64,000 bases of DNA from Hymenobacter caeli (GCF_013294115.1 NZ_JABSNP010000017.1:1-64000); one strand, 5' to 3'. Counted from the stretch's first letter, positions 38,137 to 47,242 are shown. Translations and numbers: made by a program. The notes: generated by a model from the sequence alone, not told the origin.

Positions 38137-38166
38137 CAAAAGTAGTAGCCCGAAATTTGGGGCAAA
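38137..38166 (-). promoter_or_regulatory. Bacteroidetes-type promoter without a downstream gene
   Basis: On the minus strand TTTG (38166-38163), 18 nt, then TACTTTTG (38144-38137). It points toward the IS3 copy that ends at 38034, about 100 bp away, and no minus-strand gene follows. The 38035-38200 stretch is AT-rich and holds nothing else that I can identify. Confidence 0.5.
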
Positions 38167-38200
38167 TTCTGCACAATTCAAGTCTCAGTGCACCGAACGG

Positions 38201-39478
38201 CTAGCGTTCCAGCAAGATTTCCGTCCCTAAAATCACCAGGTCGACCCGGCCTTTCAACGTCTGGTCGATGAAGGGCGTGTTCTGGGATTTAGATTTCATG
38301 AATTCCCGCGTGAAGGTCGTTTCCGCTGCGGTATCGAACAAGAGGCACTCGGCCGGCTGGCCGACTTCGATGGCGGCGACCGGCAGGCCCATCAGGCGGC
38401 GGGGCTCCGCCGAGTAGCGCTTCACCACCAGGTCCCACCCAAATTTGCCGGGCTCGACGAAGAAGTGGTGCAGCGAGACCAGGGCCGTATCCAGGCCGGT
38501 GATGCCGTTGGGCGCGCTGATGAAATCCTGGGCCTTTTCGAAGGGCGTGTGCGGCGCGTGGTCCGTAGAAATAATGTCGAAGACGCCTTCGATGAGCCCT
38601 TCGAGCAGCGCGTCGCAATCGGCCTGCGTGCGCAGCGGCGGGTTCATCTTGTAGTTCGTGTCGTAGTCACCGATGTGCTCGTCAATGAAGAACAGGTGGT
38701 GCGGGGTTACTTCGGCCGTCACCTTCACATCGCCGCGCGATTTCCACCAGCGGATGGTTTCCATGCCGAGCTGGCTGGACACGTGTTGGATGTGCACGTG
38801 CGCGCCCGCCGCCCGGGCCAGGCGGATGTCGCGGTCGATGATGATTTCCTCCGCGCAGGCCGGCGAACCCTTGATGCCGAGCCGGTAGCTCATCACCCCT
38901 TCGTTGAGGGCGCGGGGCCCGGCCAGCTCCGGCACCTCGCAGTGGCTGGCGAAAAACATCCCAAACTCGGTGGCGTACTGCATCGCCCGCAGCAGCACCG
39001 CCGGGTCGTTGGTGGTGTCGCCGTCGTCGGTGAGCATCTTCACGCCGAGCCCGCGCATGCCCTCGATTTCCGCCAGCTCCTTGCCCTCGCGGTTCTTGGT
39101 GACGCAGCCGGAGGTGTACACCGGAATGCGGGACCGATGCTTGGCGTTTTCCAGCACGGTCGCAATGGATGTCGCCGAATCGAGGGCCGGGCGGGTGTTG
39201 GGCATCATCACCACGCCGGTAATGCCGCCGTTGATGGCCGCCTCGCTGCCCGTGGTGATGGTTTCTTTGTTCTCAAACCCGGGGGCGCGGAAGTGGACGT
39301 GGGCATCAAACATGCCCGGCATCAGCACCCGGCCGCGCGCGTCGATGACCCGGGCCCCCTCGGGGATGGCTAGTTTGGGACCGATGTTCTGAATTATTCC
39401 TTCGACAATCAGGACATCGCTCTCTAGCAGCGTGGGTGAATTTTCGGCGGCAATGCGGGCATTTTGAAGGAGGAGCAT
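38201..39478 (-). CDS. pyrC: Dihydroorotase
   Basis: A 425-residue amidohydrolase that closes carbamoyl-aspartate to dihydroorotate in pyrimidine synthesis. Metal ligands are visible in order: DAHVHFRAPG (HxH), a Lys-containing segment for the carbamylated ligand, FASHCEVPEL, HIQHVSSQLG and STDHAPHTPFEKA. KMNPPLRTQADCDALLEGL is the family substrate loop. The ATG at 39478 (MLLLQNARIA) is preferred to an upstream in-frame start that adds nine residues. It lies about 90 nt downstream of pyrB on the same strand. Confidence 0.93.
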   Translation of the reverse strand: MLLLQNARIAAENSPTLLESDVLIVEGIIQNIGPKLAIPEGARVIDARGRVLMPGMFDAHVHFRAPGFENKETITTGSEAAINGGITGVVMMPNTRPALDSATSIATVLENAKHRSRIPVYTSGCVTKNREGKELAEIEGMRGLGVKMLTDDGDTTNDPAVLLRAMQYATEFGMFFASHCEVPELAGPRALNEGVMSYRLGIKGSPACAEEIIIDRDIRLARAAGAHVHIQHVSSQLGMETIRWWKSRGDVKVTAEVTPHHLFFIDEHIGDYDTNYKMNPPLRTQADCDALLEGLIEGVFDIISTDHAPHTPFEKAQDFISAPNGITGLDTALVSLHHFFVEPGKFGWDLVVKRYSAEPRRLMGLPVAAIEVGQPAECLLFDTAAETTFTREFMKSKSQNTPFIDQTLKGRVDLVILGTEILLER

Positions 39479-39568
39479 GGGGTGAGGAGTGCTGTAAACC
39501 GGCAAGGGGGGAGATATTCGGGCTATTGAAGAAAACGCACGGGTGGAACCAGCCGCCGCGGTCGGCGC

Positions 39569-40549
39569 TCAGGGCTTAACCACCGTTGAGCCAGCGCGCT
39601 GTGGTGCGGCATACGCTTCCTGCCGCGGGAAGTCCCCGCCCGGCGTGAGCCAGTCGAGCACGGCCATGCGAACAGAAATCCCGTTTTCGACCTGGTTGGT
39701 AATCAGGCTGCGCTCGTAGTCCATGACGGCGTCGCACAGCTCGACCCCCCGGTTCACGGGGCCGGGGTGCATGATGTAAAGGCCCCGGTCGCGGATTTCC
39801 GCCAGCCGGGCGGTGGTGATGCCGTAGACCCGGTGGTATTCGCGCACGCTGGGGAAAAACTGCACGTCCTGGCGCTCCAGCTGCACGCGCAGCAGGTACA
39901 CCACATCGGGCGCCCAGGCCATGGCCGCCTCATAATCGGTGAAGCGGCGGATGCTGGCCGGGACGTACTTGGGCACCAGCGAGCCCGGCCCCAGGTAGGC
40001 CACCTCAATGCCCAGCTTCTGCAGCAGGGTGCTGGTGGAGCGCGCGACGCGGGAGTGGAGAATATCGCCGATGATGAGGACTTTTTTGCCCCGGGGGTCG
40101 GGAAATTTTTCCTTGATGGTGAAGGCGTCCAGCAGGGCCTGGGTGGGGTGCTCGTGCGCCCCGTCGCCGGCGTTGACGACCGAGGCCGTGGTTTGGCGGG
40201 CAATCATGCCGGGCAGGCCGGGGTGGCTGTGGCGCACGACGATGTAGTCGGTGCGCATGGCCTGGAGCGTCTCGATTGTCTCGCGCACCGACTCGCCCTT
40301 GGTGATGGAGGAGTGGGCCACGTCGAAATTCGTGACCTCCGCCGAGAGGCGTTTGGCCGCTACCTCGAAGGAGGAGTGCGTCCGGGTGCTGGCCTCGTAG
40401 AACAGCATGAGCACGGATTTGCCCTCGAGGGCAGGGATTTTTTTCACCGAGTGGGTGAACAGTTTTTTGAAGGACGTGGATTGGTCGAGCAGGAACTCGA
40501 TTTCATCACGGTGAAGGGATGCGATGTCGAGCAGGTCTTTGCGTGCCAT
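39569..40549 (-). CDS. pyrB: Aspartate carbamoyltransferase catalytic subunit
   Basis: A 326-residue transcarbamylase condensing carbamoyl phosphate and aspartate. Motifs: FYEASTRTHSSFEVAAKRLS (carbamoyl-phosphate site), HPTQALLDAFTIKE, HSRVARSTSTLLQKLG and HPGPVNRGVELCDAVMDYER. The first residues RKDLLDIASLHRDEIEFLL match the family start. A regulatory subunit gene (pyrI) is not adjacent. With pyrC it forms a two-gene pyrimidine unit. Confidence 0.95.
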   Translation of the reverse strand: MARKDLLDIASLHRDEIEFLLDQSTSFKKLFTHSVKKIPALEGKSVLMLFYEASTRTHSSFEVAAKRLSAEVTNFDVAHSSITKGESVRETIETLQAMRTDYIVVRHSHPGLPGMIARQTTASVVNAGDGAHEHPTQALLDAFTIKEKFPDPRGKKVLIIGDILHSRVARSTSTLLQKLGIEVAYLGPGSLVPKYVPASIRRFTDYEAAMAWAPDVVYLLRVQLERQDVQFFPSVREYHRVYGITTARLAEIRDRGLYIMHPGPVNRGVELCDAVMDYERSLITNQVENGISVRMAVLDWLTPGGDFPRQEAYAAPQRAGSTVVKP

Positions 40550-40765
40550 ACCGGAGTGGAGGGAAAGTGAGGCAGTCTAGCTAAAATGGACAATGTGAAG
40601 GCTTACCTACCTACTACCCACGACGGGGAAACGGGCTGTACAAGGCCAAGCGGTGGCGGCAGCCGCCACGGTGGGGGAGGGGGGCGTTAGCGTCGTCTAT
40701 GGGGGGCATGAGTTTTGCTGAATACAAGGCTTGCCAGGCAGCAGCCGATGAACGCAATGGACATA

Positions 40766-40794
40766 AAAAAACCGTTTCGGAATCCGAAACGGTA
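40766..40794 (-). terminator. Rho-independent terminator of the candidate small RNA
   Basis: 10-bp stem ACCGTTTCGG/CCGAAACGGT with the T run on the minus strand. It is about 215 nt upstream of the pyrB start, so it could also act as an attenuator if pyrB transcription begins further upstream. Confidence 0.8.
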
Positions 40795-40936
40795 GCGGGG
40801 CAGCACTCAGGAAAAATAACGGAAACACCAAAAGCGAAATCGGGAAAATCGATGGTGGCGAGGACCTTTCGGTTCCCTCGTGGTTCCCAGCCGAGCAGGG
40901 TCCCACGCTTCGTCAACAAGTTTTTCGGTTGAAGCA
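40766..40936 (-). ncRNA. Candidate structured small RNA (about 170 nt)
   Basis: A minus-strand transcription unit with no gene. A TAGCTTTG -7 box (40949-40942) would start RNA near 40936, and a strong terminator ends it at 40794-40766 (ACCGTTTCG-GATT-CGAAACGGT then seven T). Internal pairing includes GAGGGAACC-GAAA-GGTCCTC. A peptide frame crosses this segment, but the terminator lies inside it before any stop, arguing against a protein. Size is in the range of 6S RNA, but no known family was recognised. Confidence 0.5.
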
Positions 40937-41086
40937 TGCTGCAAAGCTACGGCATTGTTACGCATCCTTAACGCATATTAGGCAAGGATTTCCGTTGCGG
41001 CGAACGTGCGTATGGCGCACAAACGAACAAAAAACCTGCGCTTTAACGCGCCATGCGGAAGCGTTGCGAGCCGGTTGGCGCCCTAG

Positions 41087-41935
41087 AGCCTGTTATGCAC
41101 TATTAGCATGCCTGGCGAGCATAATACAGGCGGAAACGACAAAATGCAGTTGTTGCAAGGTCTGGCTCAAGCGCTCGTGGTCGCGGGCCAGTCGCCGGAA
41201 GCGGCTGCGCCAGGCAAAACTGCGTTCGACCACCCAGCGACGGGGCAAAAGGATGAAACCCGTCTGGCCTTCGGGCTTGGTTATGACTTGTAAGTCAATG
41301 TCAGGCACGGCGGCCTCGTATTCCGGGTCTTCCCCCGTGTAACCCTGGTCCCCAAAGCCTACCTGCCCGGTTTGGCCCGTAATCTCCTGCACCTGCCGGC
41401 ATAACTCGCCTACTTGCGCCCGCTCTCTTGCGCCCGCTCTTGTTCGTCGGCTGGCGTGATGACGACGCCCAGCAACTGGCCCAGGGCGTCAACGGCGACG
41501 CGGGCCTTGCTACCCTTGCGCCTCTTTGCGCCGTCGTAACCCGCCCGGTGCCCGCTCTCCGGCGTGCTTTGCAGCGTCCGCCCGTCGAAAATAACAGCCG
41601 TCGGCGTGGCCGACCGCCCCAGCAGCACGCGCTGCAACTCGTTTAAATCATGTACGATACGTTCAAACGCGCGGGCATCGCGCCAGCGTTTCCATTGCTG
41701 GTAAACGGCCGACCGGGGCGGCAGGTCACCGGGCAGGTAACGCCAGGGGCAGCCCGTGTGGGCCAGGTAGCACAAGCCGTTGAGCAGCGCCCGCAAGGGG
41801 TGCTCCCGCTGAGGTGCGTCTTCGCGCATCAAACACAAATAGGGGCACACAAAGGCCCATTCATCATCGGAAATGTCGCTCGGGTAATGCGCTACTTTTG
41901 CCATGCCCAAATTTAGCTAGAGCACAGAACAGGCG
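41087..41935 (-). mobile_element. IS5-family insertion sequence, complete ends
   Basis: An 849-bp element with imperfect inverted ends (AGCCTGTTATGCACTA at left, CGCCTGTTCTGTGCTC inverted at right) flanked by CTAG on both sides (41083-41086 and 41936-41939), fitting a 4-bp target duplication. Lower GC than its surroundings, so it is probably a recent arrival. It is inserted in the upstream region of the M20 peptidase gene. Confidence 0.8.
41093..41904 (-). pseudogene. IS5-family transposase interrupted by a 14-bp duplication
   Basis: N-terminal part (from 41904): MAKVAHYPSDISDDEWAFV, HTGCPWRYLPGDLPPRSAVY and ATPTAVIFDGRTLQSTPESG, up to ITPADEQERAQ, where a tandem 14-bp repeat (41413-41440) shifts the frame to a stop (ESGRK). 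The other frame resumes with QEITGQTGQVGFGDQGYTGE, then ILLPRRWVVERSFAWRSRFR (catalytic Glu) and HFVVSACIMLAR. Removing one repeat unit would restore one ORF of about 270 codons. Confidence 0.85.
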
Positions 41936-41976
41936 CTAGGGGCGGGCCTTCGCCAGTTTCGGGCGTACTTCGGGCC

Positions 41977-43518
41977 ATGAGGAAATCCTACTTACTCGGG
42001 GTGCTGCTGGGCGCGGCGGGCCTGCTGCTGGCCGGGGCCCCGCCCGACGCCGGGCTCCAGCGGGTGCGCCAGTACCGCCAGCGCCACGAGCACGAGCTGC
42101 TGGCCGAGTACCTGCGCCTACTCGCCATCCCCAACGTGGCCGCCGACAGCGCCGGCCTGCGCCAAACCGCCGCCACCATCGCCGACATGATGCGCCGGCG
42201 CGGCCTGAGCGGCGTGCGGCTGCTGGCCGCGCCCACGCCCGGCGTGCCGCCCGCCGTGTTCGGCGAGGTGCGCGTGCCCGGGGCCACCCGCACGCTGGTG
42301 TTCTACGCCCACTACGACGGCCAGCCCGTGAACCCGGCCCAGTGGGCCCCCGGCCTGAGCCCTTTCGGGCCGGCGCTGGCGAGCGGCTCGCTGGCCCAGG
42401 GCGGCCAGTTGCTGCCGCTGCCGGCGGCGGGCACGGTCCTCAACCCCGAGTGGCGGCTGTACGCCCGCGGCAGCTCCGACGACAAGGCCGGGGTGATGGC
42501 CATCCTCGCCGGCTACCAGGCCCTGGCGCAGAGCGGCGGCCGGCCCACGGCCAACCTCAAGTTTTTCTTTGAAGGCGAGGAGGAGCGCGGCTCGCCGCAC
42601 CTGGCCGAAACGCTGCGCCGCCACCGCGACGCCCTCCGGGCTGACCTCTGGATTATCTGCGACGGGCCGGTGCACCAGTCGGGGCGCAAGCAGGTGGTGT
42701 TCGGGGCCCGGGGCGACGTGAACGTGGGCCTGACCGTGTACGGGGCCACGCGCCCGCTGCACAGCGGCCACTACGGCAACTGGGCCCCCAACCCGGCCAT
42801 GGAGTTGGCCCAGCTGCTGGCCTCGATGAAGGACAGCACCGGCCGCGTGACCATCGCCGGCTTCTACGACGACGTGGTGCCCCTCAGCGCCGCCGAGCAG
42901 GAGGCCGTGCGCCGCGTGCCGCCCGTGGAAGACGCGCTGCGCCAGGAGCTGGGTTTCGCCCGGGCCGACGGCGCGGGCGAGTCGCTCGTGGCCCTGCTCA
43001 CCCAGCCCTCGCTGAACATCAACGGCTTGCGCAGCGCCAACGTGGGGGCCCAGGCCGCCAACGTCATCCCCACCACCGCCGAGGCCGTGCTGGACCTGCG
43101 CCTGGTGCTGGGCAACGACTACCAGCGCCAGGTCGCGAAAGTGGTGCGCCACATCCAGCGGCAGGGCTTTTTTGTGACCGCCGCCGCGCCCACCGCCACC
43201 GAGCGGGCCCGTTACCCGCGCATCGTGCGCGTGACGCCCGAAACCGGCTACAACGCCCAGCGCACCGCCCTGGAGCTGCCCGTGGCCCGCAGCGTCGTGC
43301 GGGCCGTGCAGGCCACGGTGGCGCAGCCCGTGGTGCTGCTGCCCACCTCGGGCGGCAGCCTGCCGCTCTACGTCTTCCAGCAGGAGCTGGGCACCGTCAC
43401 GCTCACCGTGCCCGTGGCCAACTACGACAACAACCAGCACGCCGAAAACGAAAACATCCGCCTCGGCAACCTCTGGGACGGCATCGAAACAATGGCCGCT
43501 CTTATGACCATGAAGTAG
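41977..43518 (+). CDS. M20-family metallopeptidase, exported
   Basis: A 513-residue dipeptidase-type enzyme with an N-terminal signal peptide or anchor (SYLLGVLLGAAGLLLAGAPP). Zinc ligands of the M20 catalytic domain: FYAHYDGQPV (His), RLYARGSSDDKAGVMAILA (bridging Asp), FFFEGEEERGSPHL (catalytic Glu and ligand), IICDGPV (Asp) and the late NQHAENENIRLGNL (His). The lid/dimerisation insert contains RPLHSGHYGNWAPNPAMELA. The length exceeds cytosolic relatives by the signal and an N-terminal helix. Likely a periplasmic carboxy- or dipeptidase; specificity unknown. Confidence 0.9.
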   Translation: MRKSYLLGVLLGAAGLLLAGAPPDAGLQRVRQYRQRHEHELLAEYLRLLAIPNVAADSAGLRQTAATIADMMRRRGLSGVRLLAAPTPGVPPAVFGEVRVPGATRTLVFYAHYDGQPVNPAQWAPGLSPFGPALASGSLAQGGQLLPLPAAGTVLNPEWRLYARGSSDDKAGVMAILAGYQALAQSGGRPTANLKFFFEGEEERGSPHLAETLRRHRDALRADLWIICDGPVHQSGRKQVVFGARGDVNVGLTVYGATRPLHSGHYGNWAPNPAMELAQLLASMKDSTGRVTIAGFYDDVVPLSAAEQEAVRRVPPVEDALRQELGFARADGAGESLVALLTQPSLNINGLRSANVGAQAANVIPTTAEAVLDLRLVLGNDYQRQVAKVVRHIQRQGFFVTAAAPTATERARYPRIVRVTPETGYNAQRTALELPVARSVVRAVQATVAQPVVLLPTSGGSLPLYVFQQELGTVTLTVPVANYDNNQHAENENIRLGNLWDGIETMAALMTMK

Positions 43519-43567
43519 CCCGCCGGGGACCGGGGCCGGTTGGGGTGGCTTCAAATTCTATAGACAT

Positions 43568-43626
43568 AATTAAAAATGATGAATTAAAAATTTGATGGTC
43601 AGATTTTTAATTCATCATTTTTAATT
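43568..43626. repeat. Perfect AT-only palindrome
   Basis: 24-bp arms AATTAAAAATGATGAATTAA(AAAT) at 43568-43591 and the exact complement at 43603-43626, with an 11-nt loop. It lies between two convergent genes and has no T-run outside the arms. Confidence 0.75.
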
Positions 43627-43688
43627 CCTACCAAAGGTATACGGCAACTCGGAAAGCCGCACCCGGGTACGCCGACGCCGGAACCGTT

Positions 43689-45401
43689 CTACGCCAACCC
43701 TTTGCTGGCCCGCACGGCGTGGTCCACGGCGCGGGCGGCGAGGGCCATGTAGGTGAGCGAGGGGTTTTGGGTGGAGGTCGAGGTCATGCAAGCCCCGTCG
43801 GTCACGTACACGTTGGGGCAGGCGTGGAGCTGGCTGGCGGCGTTGAGCAGCGACGTTTTGGGGTCGCGGCCCATGCGCACGCCGCCCATCTCGTGGATGT
43901 CGAGGCCCGGGGCCTGGTGCGAGTCCTCGGTTTTGATGTTGGTAAAGCCGGCCTTAGTGAACATCTCGCTGAACTGGTCGAAGTAGTCCTGCTTCATCTT
44001 GGCGTCGTTGTCGTCGTAGGCCACCGAGATGTTGAGCAGCGGCATGCCCCACTCGTCCTTGCGGGTGGGGTCGAGGCGCACGTAGTTGGTTTCCTTGGGG
44101 ATGGTTTCGGCCATCATGTGCGAGCCCACGGCCCAGGGCCCGAAGGCCGGGTGCTCCAGGCTGTGCTTGAAGCCCTCGCCGATGGGGTGCTCGGTGTGGT
44201 CGAGCTTGCGGTGGGCCGAGAAGCCGGCCGCGTAGCCGCGCAGGAAGTTGGTTTCCTGCTTGTACACGTTGCGGAAGCGCGGAATGTAACCGCCGCCGGC
44301 CGGGTTGCGGCCGTCGGTGGTCAGGTCCTTGAAGCCTTCGTACTCGGCCGAGATGTGGGCGCTGTAGTTGTGGAAAGCCACGTACTTGCCCATCAGGCCG
44401 TTATCGTTGCCCAGGCCCTGGGGGAAGCGGTGCGAAGTCGAGTTCAGCAGCAGCAGGTTGGTGTTCAGAGCCCCGGCGTTCACGAAGATGACGGGGGCGT
44501 AGTACTCCGTCACGGCCTTGGTGTGGGCGTCGACCACCCGGATGCCGGTGGCCTTGCCCTGGGCCTCGTCGTAAATAACGGACTGCACCACCAAATCGGG
44601 CTTGAGCGTGAGGTGGCCCGACTTCAGGGCCCACGGAATGGTGCTGGAGTTGCTGCTGAAGTAGCCGCCGAACGGGCAGCCGCGCTGGCACAGCACCCGA
44701 TTCTGGCACTGCACCCGGCCCTGCTCGTAGTGGATGGGGTTGGGCTTGGACAGGTGGGCGCAGCGGGCGCTGATGACGTGGCGGCCGGGGTACTGGGCCT
44801 TCACCTGCTCGCGGAAGTAGTTTTCCACCACGTTCAGCGGGTAGGCGGGCAGGAACTCGCCGTCGGGCAGCTCGGCCAGGCCGTCGGCGTGGCCGCTGAT
44901 GCCGGCGAACTTCTCCACCCGGCTGTACCAGGGCGCGAGGTCGTCGTAGCGGATGGGCCAGTCCACGGCGAAGCCGTCGCGGGCGGGGCCCTCAAAATCG
45001 TACTGGCCCCAGCGCTGGGTCTGGCGGGCCCACATCAGCGACTTGCCGCCCACCTGGTAGCCCCGAATCCAGTCGAACGGCTTTTCCTGCACGTAGGGGT
45101 GCTCGGCGTCCTTCACGAAGAACTGCATGGCGTCTTCCTTGAAGGCATAGCAGCGGCTGATGACGGGGTTGGCCTCCTTGATTTCCTGCGTGAGGGCCCC
45201 GCGGTGGGCAAACTCCCAGGGGTTGAGGTTGGTGGTAGGGTAGTCTTTGATGTGCTGCACGTTGCGGCCGCGCTCCACCACCAGCGTTTTTAAGCCTTTG
45301 TCGCACAGCTCCTTGGCGGCGTAGCCCCCGCTCATGCCCGAGCCGACGACGATGGCGTCGAACGTGCGCTCCTTTACACTGTCGATATTAAGATAAGCCA
45401 T
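43689..45401 (-). CDS. GMC-family FAD-dependent oxidoreductase (sugar dehydrogenase-like)
   Basis: A 570-residue flavoprotein: FAD-binding AIVVGSGMSGGYAAKELCDK (about 15-35) and VVERGRN, then GKSLMWARQTQRWGQYDFEG, a Cys-rich segment CQNRVLCQRGCPFGGYFSSN, PVIFVNAGALNTNLLLLNS, and the C-terminal GMC part with MGGVRMGRDPKTSLLNAASQ and CPNVYVTDGACMTSTSTQNP. The pattern matches gluconate/sorbitol-type dehydrogenase large subunits. Its start overlaps the end of the subunit-3 gene by 14 nt, and the two subunits likely form a periplasmic dehydrogenase complex. No cytochrome subunit is adjacent. Confidence 0.88.
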   Translation of the reverse strand: MAYLNIDSVKERTFDAIVVGSGMSGGYAAKELCDKGLKTLVVERGRNVQHIKDYPTTNLNPWEFAHRGALTQEIKEANPVISRCYAFKEDAMQFFVKDAEHPYVQEKPFDWIRGYQVGGKSLMWARQTQRWGQYDFEGPARDGFAVDWPIRYDDLAPWYSRVEKFAGISGHADGLAELPDGEFLPAYPLNVVENYFREQVKAQYPGRHVISARCAHLSKPNPIHYEQGRVQCQNRVLCQRGCPFGGYFSSNSSTIPWALKSGHLTLKPDLVVQSVIYDEAQGKATGIRVVDAHTKAVTEYYAPVIFVNAGALNTNLLLLNSTSHRFPQGLGNDNGLMGKYVAFHNYSAHISAEYEGFKDLTTDGRNPAGGGYIPRFRNVYKQETNFLRGYAAGFSAHRKLDHTEHPIGEGFKHSLEHPAFGPWAVGSHMMAETIPKETNYVRLDPTRKDEWGMPLLNISVAYDDNDAKMKQDYFDQFSEMFTKAGFTNIKTEDSHQAPGLDIHEMGGVRMGRDPKTSLLNAASQLHACPNVYVTDGACMTSTSTQNPSLTYMALAARAVDHAVRASKGLA

Positions 45402-45957
45402 TGCGTCGCTTGGATAGATTGATTTTGCTCACCGGGAAATAGCCGTTGTAGCGGCTGGGCACCAGTTCGTACACGATTTGGGTGGTCAGGAAATACTTGC
45501 CGGTGGTGTAGCCGCCCACGGCCAGCCGCTTGGTGCTGTGGTAGAAGCTGGCCAGGTCGCTGGAGCCGTCCGGTTGCCGCTCCAAGCCTTGCAGCAGGGC
45601 CAGTTTTTGCGGGGCGGTGCCGGCCGCGAAGGGGCGGCCGTAGGCTTTCTGGGCCGCGTCGTCGAGCTGCCCCAGGCCGGCCACGAAGGCCTGCTGCTCC
45701 TTTTTTTCGCAGCAGTCGTCCAGCATTTTCAGCACGTACAGGTGGATGCCCAGCTCCTTGGCCCCGGGGGTGTCGGTTTTGGGCAGGATGGTTTCGCAGA
45801 CTTCGGCCAGGGTTTTCTCCTGCGAGGCGCTCACGGCCACGTGCTTAAGGGCGATGGAGGCCGGCGGCTCGCGCTTGGCGTCGGCGAGGCAGCCGGGGAG
45901 CAGGGTGGCCGCTCCGGCAAAAAAGGCGAGGTTTTTGAGGGCAGTGCGCCGGAGCAT
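45388..45957 (-). CDS. Gluconate 2-dehydrogenase subunit 3 family protein
   Basis: A 189-residue small subunit. The N-terminus MLRRTALKNLAFFAGAATLL with a Cys at 23 (LLPGC) resembles a twin-arginine/lipoprotein-type export signal. The body has LAEVCETILPKTDTPGAKEL, the conserved family opening, then LDDCCEKKEQQAFVAGL and KYFLTTQIVYELVPSRYNGY. These small subunits help export and stabilise the GMC flavoprotein encoded immediately downstream with a 14-nt overlap. Confidence 0.88.
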   Translation of the reverse strand: MLRRTALKNLAFFAGAATLLPGCLADAKREPPASIALKHVAVSASQEKTLAEVCETILPKTDTPGAKELGIHLYVLKMLDDCCEKKEQQAFVAGLGQLDDAAQKAYGRPFAAGTAPQKLALLQGLERQPDGSSDLASFYHSTKRLAVGGYTTGKYFLTTQIVYELVPSRYNGYFPVSKINLSKRRNGLS

Positions 45958-46182
45958 AACGGATAGGATTACGGGAATTGGTCGTGTAAAGTACGGATTT
46001 TTCCCCGTCGGCGGCCGTCGGTGGCTCCGCCCGAGGCCAAATAATCGGGAAACTTTATCCGGTCAAAATACATAAATACGTATTTATAGCGGCGCATAAT
46101 CCGTGTTTTCCTAAGCCGGACGGGCCCGAATCGGCCCGAACTTTGGGCACCGCGCTCAGAACTCCTGGCCGGCCCGCTGCCC

Positions 46183-46395
46183 GTGGAAAAAACCCCCAAA
46201 TTTGGCCCCGCCGCCCAAACGCCGCAGCAGCGGAGCTACGTGCTGGCGCAAATGCAGGCCGTGTTCCCGGCCCTGAAAACCAAGGCCACCGCCTACACCC
46301 GCCACCTCCTCGACCGCTACGTGGCCGGCGAGCTGAGCTGGGCCGACGTGCGCCGGGCCCTCGACACCGAAGCGGGCCCCGCCGCGGTGCGCTAG
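46183..46395 (+). CDS. Small protein of unknown function
   Basis: A 70-codon frame from GTG at 46183: KFGPAAQTPQQRSYVLAQMQ, then FPALKTKATAYTRHLLDRYV and AGELSWADVRRALD. It is helical and not low-complexity, so it may be real. The final YVAGELSWADVRRAL segment is reminiscent of short antitoxin/VbhA-like helical motifs, but that is weak. It is divergent from the gluconate dehydrogenase pair across an AT-rich 220-bp promoter region. A GC-only hairpin (46469-46522) lies downstream. Confidence 0.45.
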   Translation: MEKTPKFGPAAQTPQQRSYVLAQMQAVFPALKTKATAYTRHLLDRYVAGELSWADVRRALDTEAGPAAVR

Positions 46396-46646
46396 CAAAC
46401 GCCCTGGGTTCCGCGCGTCATGCGCGGCGCGGCGGGCGGATTTTTCCCTGCGTATCCGTCGCAGCAAGCCGGGCCCCGCCGCAGCGCAGCCTGCGCGAGC
46501 GGGGTAGCGGCGGGGCCCGGCAGCGCGCCGTTCGCTCCTCGTCCAAGGTGGAGCCGCCGCCGGCCGGGGCCCGCTTTTTACCTAGTGGCGAGTCTGTGTG
46601 CCGGTTTCTGGGTAGCTTGCTAGGATACGATGCCAACTTGTCGGCC

Positions 46647-46861
46647 ATGCACGTTTCTCCTTTCCACTCGCCCTTGTGCGGCATCGCCCTCGAAGACGTG
46701 TGGCACGACCACAGCGAGTGCCCCATCGGGCAGCGCTTGCAGTGGCCGACCGCCTGCCGGGCAAAGGCGGCAGCGGCAAGCGCTGCCCATTTTGCGTCCA
46801 GCTCGACCAGCCCGTGCGCTCCGACGAGCTGCCCCCACTAAACCCCCGGCCCCAGCCGTAG
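46647..46861 (+). pseudogene. Small Cys-rich protein, frameshifted
   Basis: The first frame reads from ATG 46647: MHVSPFHSPLCGIALEDVWH and DHSECPIGQRL. Near 46735 the sense continues in another frame as AVADRLPGKGGSGKRCPFCV and QLDQPVRSDELPPL, ending at 46861. Together they make one about 70-residue protein with C...C and CPFC, suggestive of a zinc knuckle. A one-base change (or a sequencing error) separates the halves. Family not recognised. Confidence 0.5.
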
Positions 46862-47242
46862 GCGGAGGACTAGCCAAAACCGGGGCCCGTTCGCCTACCC
46901 GCTCAGCAGCGCCACCTTAGCCGCCGCGAAGCCGAAGGGGCCCGCCACCAGCGCGTCAACCTGCTGCTTCAGGAACCGAAATGCTAACGGCGGCATCAGC
47001 GGCTTTGGCAGCCAGCAACTGCTCCACCAGGGCCCCAATTTTCGTTTGCTACGCGGACGTGGTGGCGGGAGGCAAGCGGTAGGTAAAGTCGAGGGCCTGG
47101 GAAGGCGGCGGGCGATATTTTATGCCCCGGCAAGCTACGGGCAGTGCAGCCCCGCAAGGAAGGCGCGCAGCCTGCCGGCGGGGCTGGGGCGCATCGACGG
47201 GTGCCGGTCCACGTATCTTCCCTGCTCAAACCTGTGCACTGA
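46862..47242. other. No gene seen
   Basis: No frame has protein-like composition on either strand, and no repeat or RNA is evident. TATCTTCC at 47214 may be a weak -7 box for the acyltransferase gene, and the stretch may include decayed coding sequence. Confidence 0.4.

Noticed and set aside
40614..40937. 108-codon minus-strand peptide upstream of pyrB
   Set aside because: A strong terminator interrupts it and its second half is low-complexity; treated as a small RNA candidate instead.
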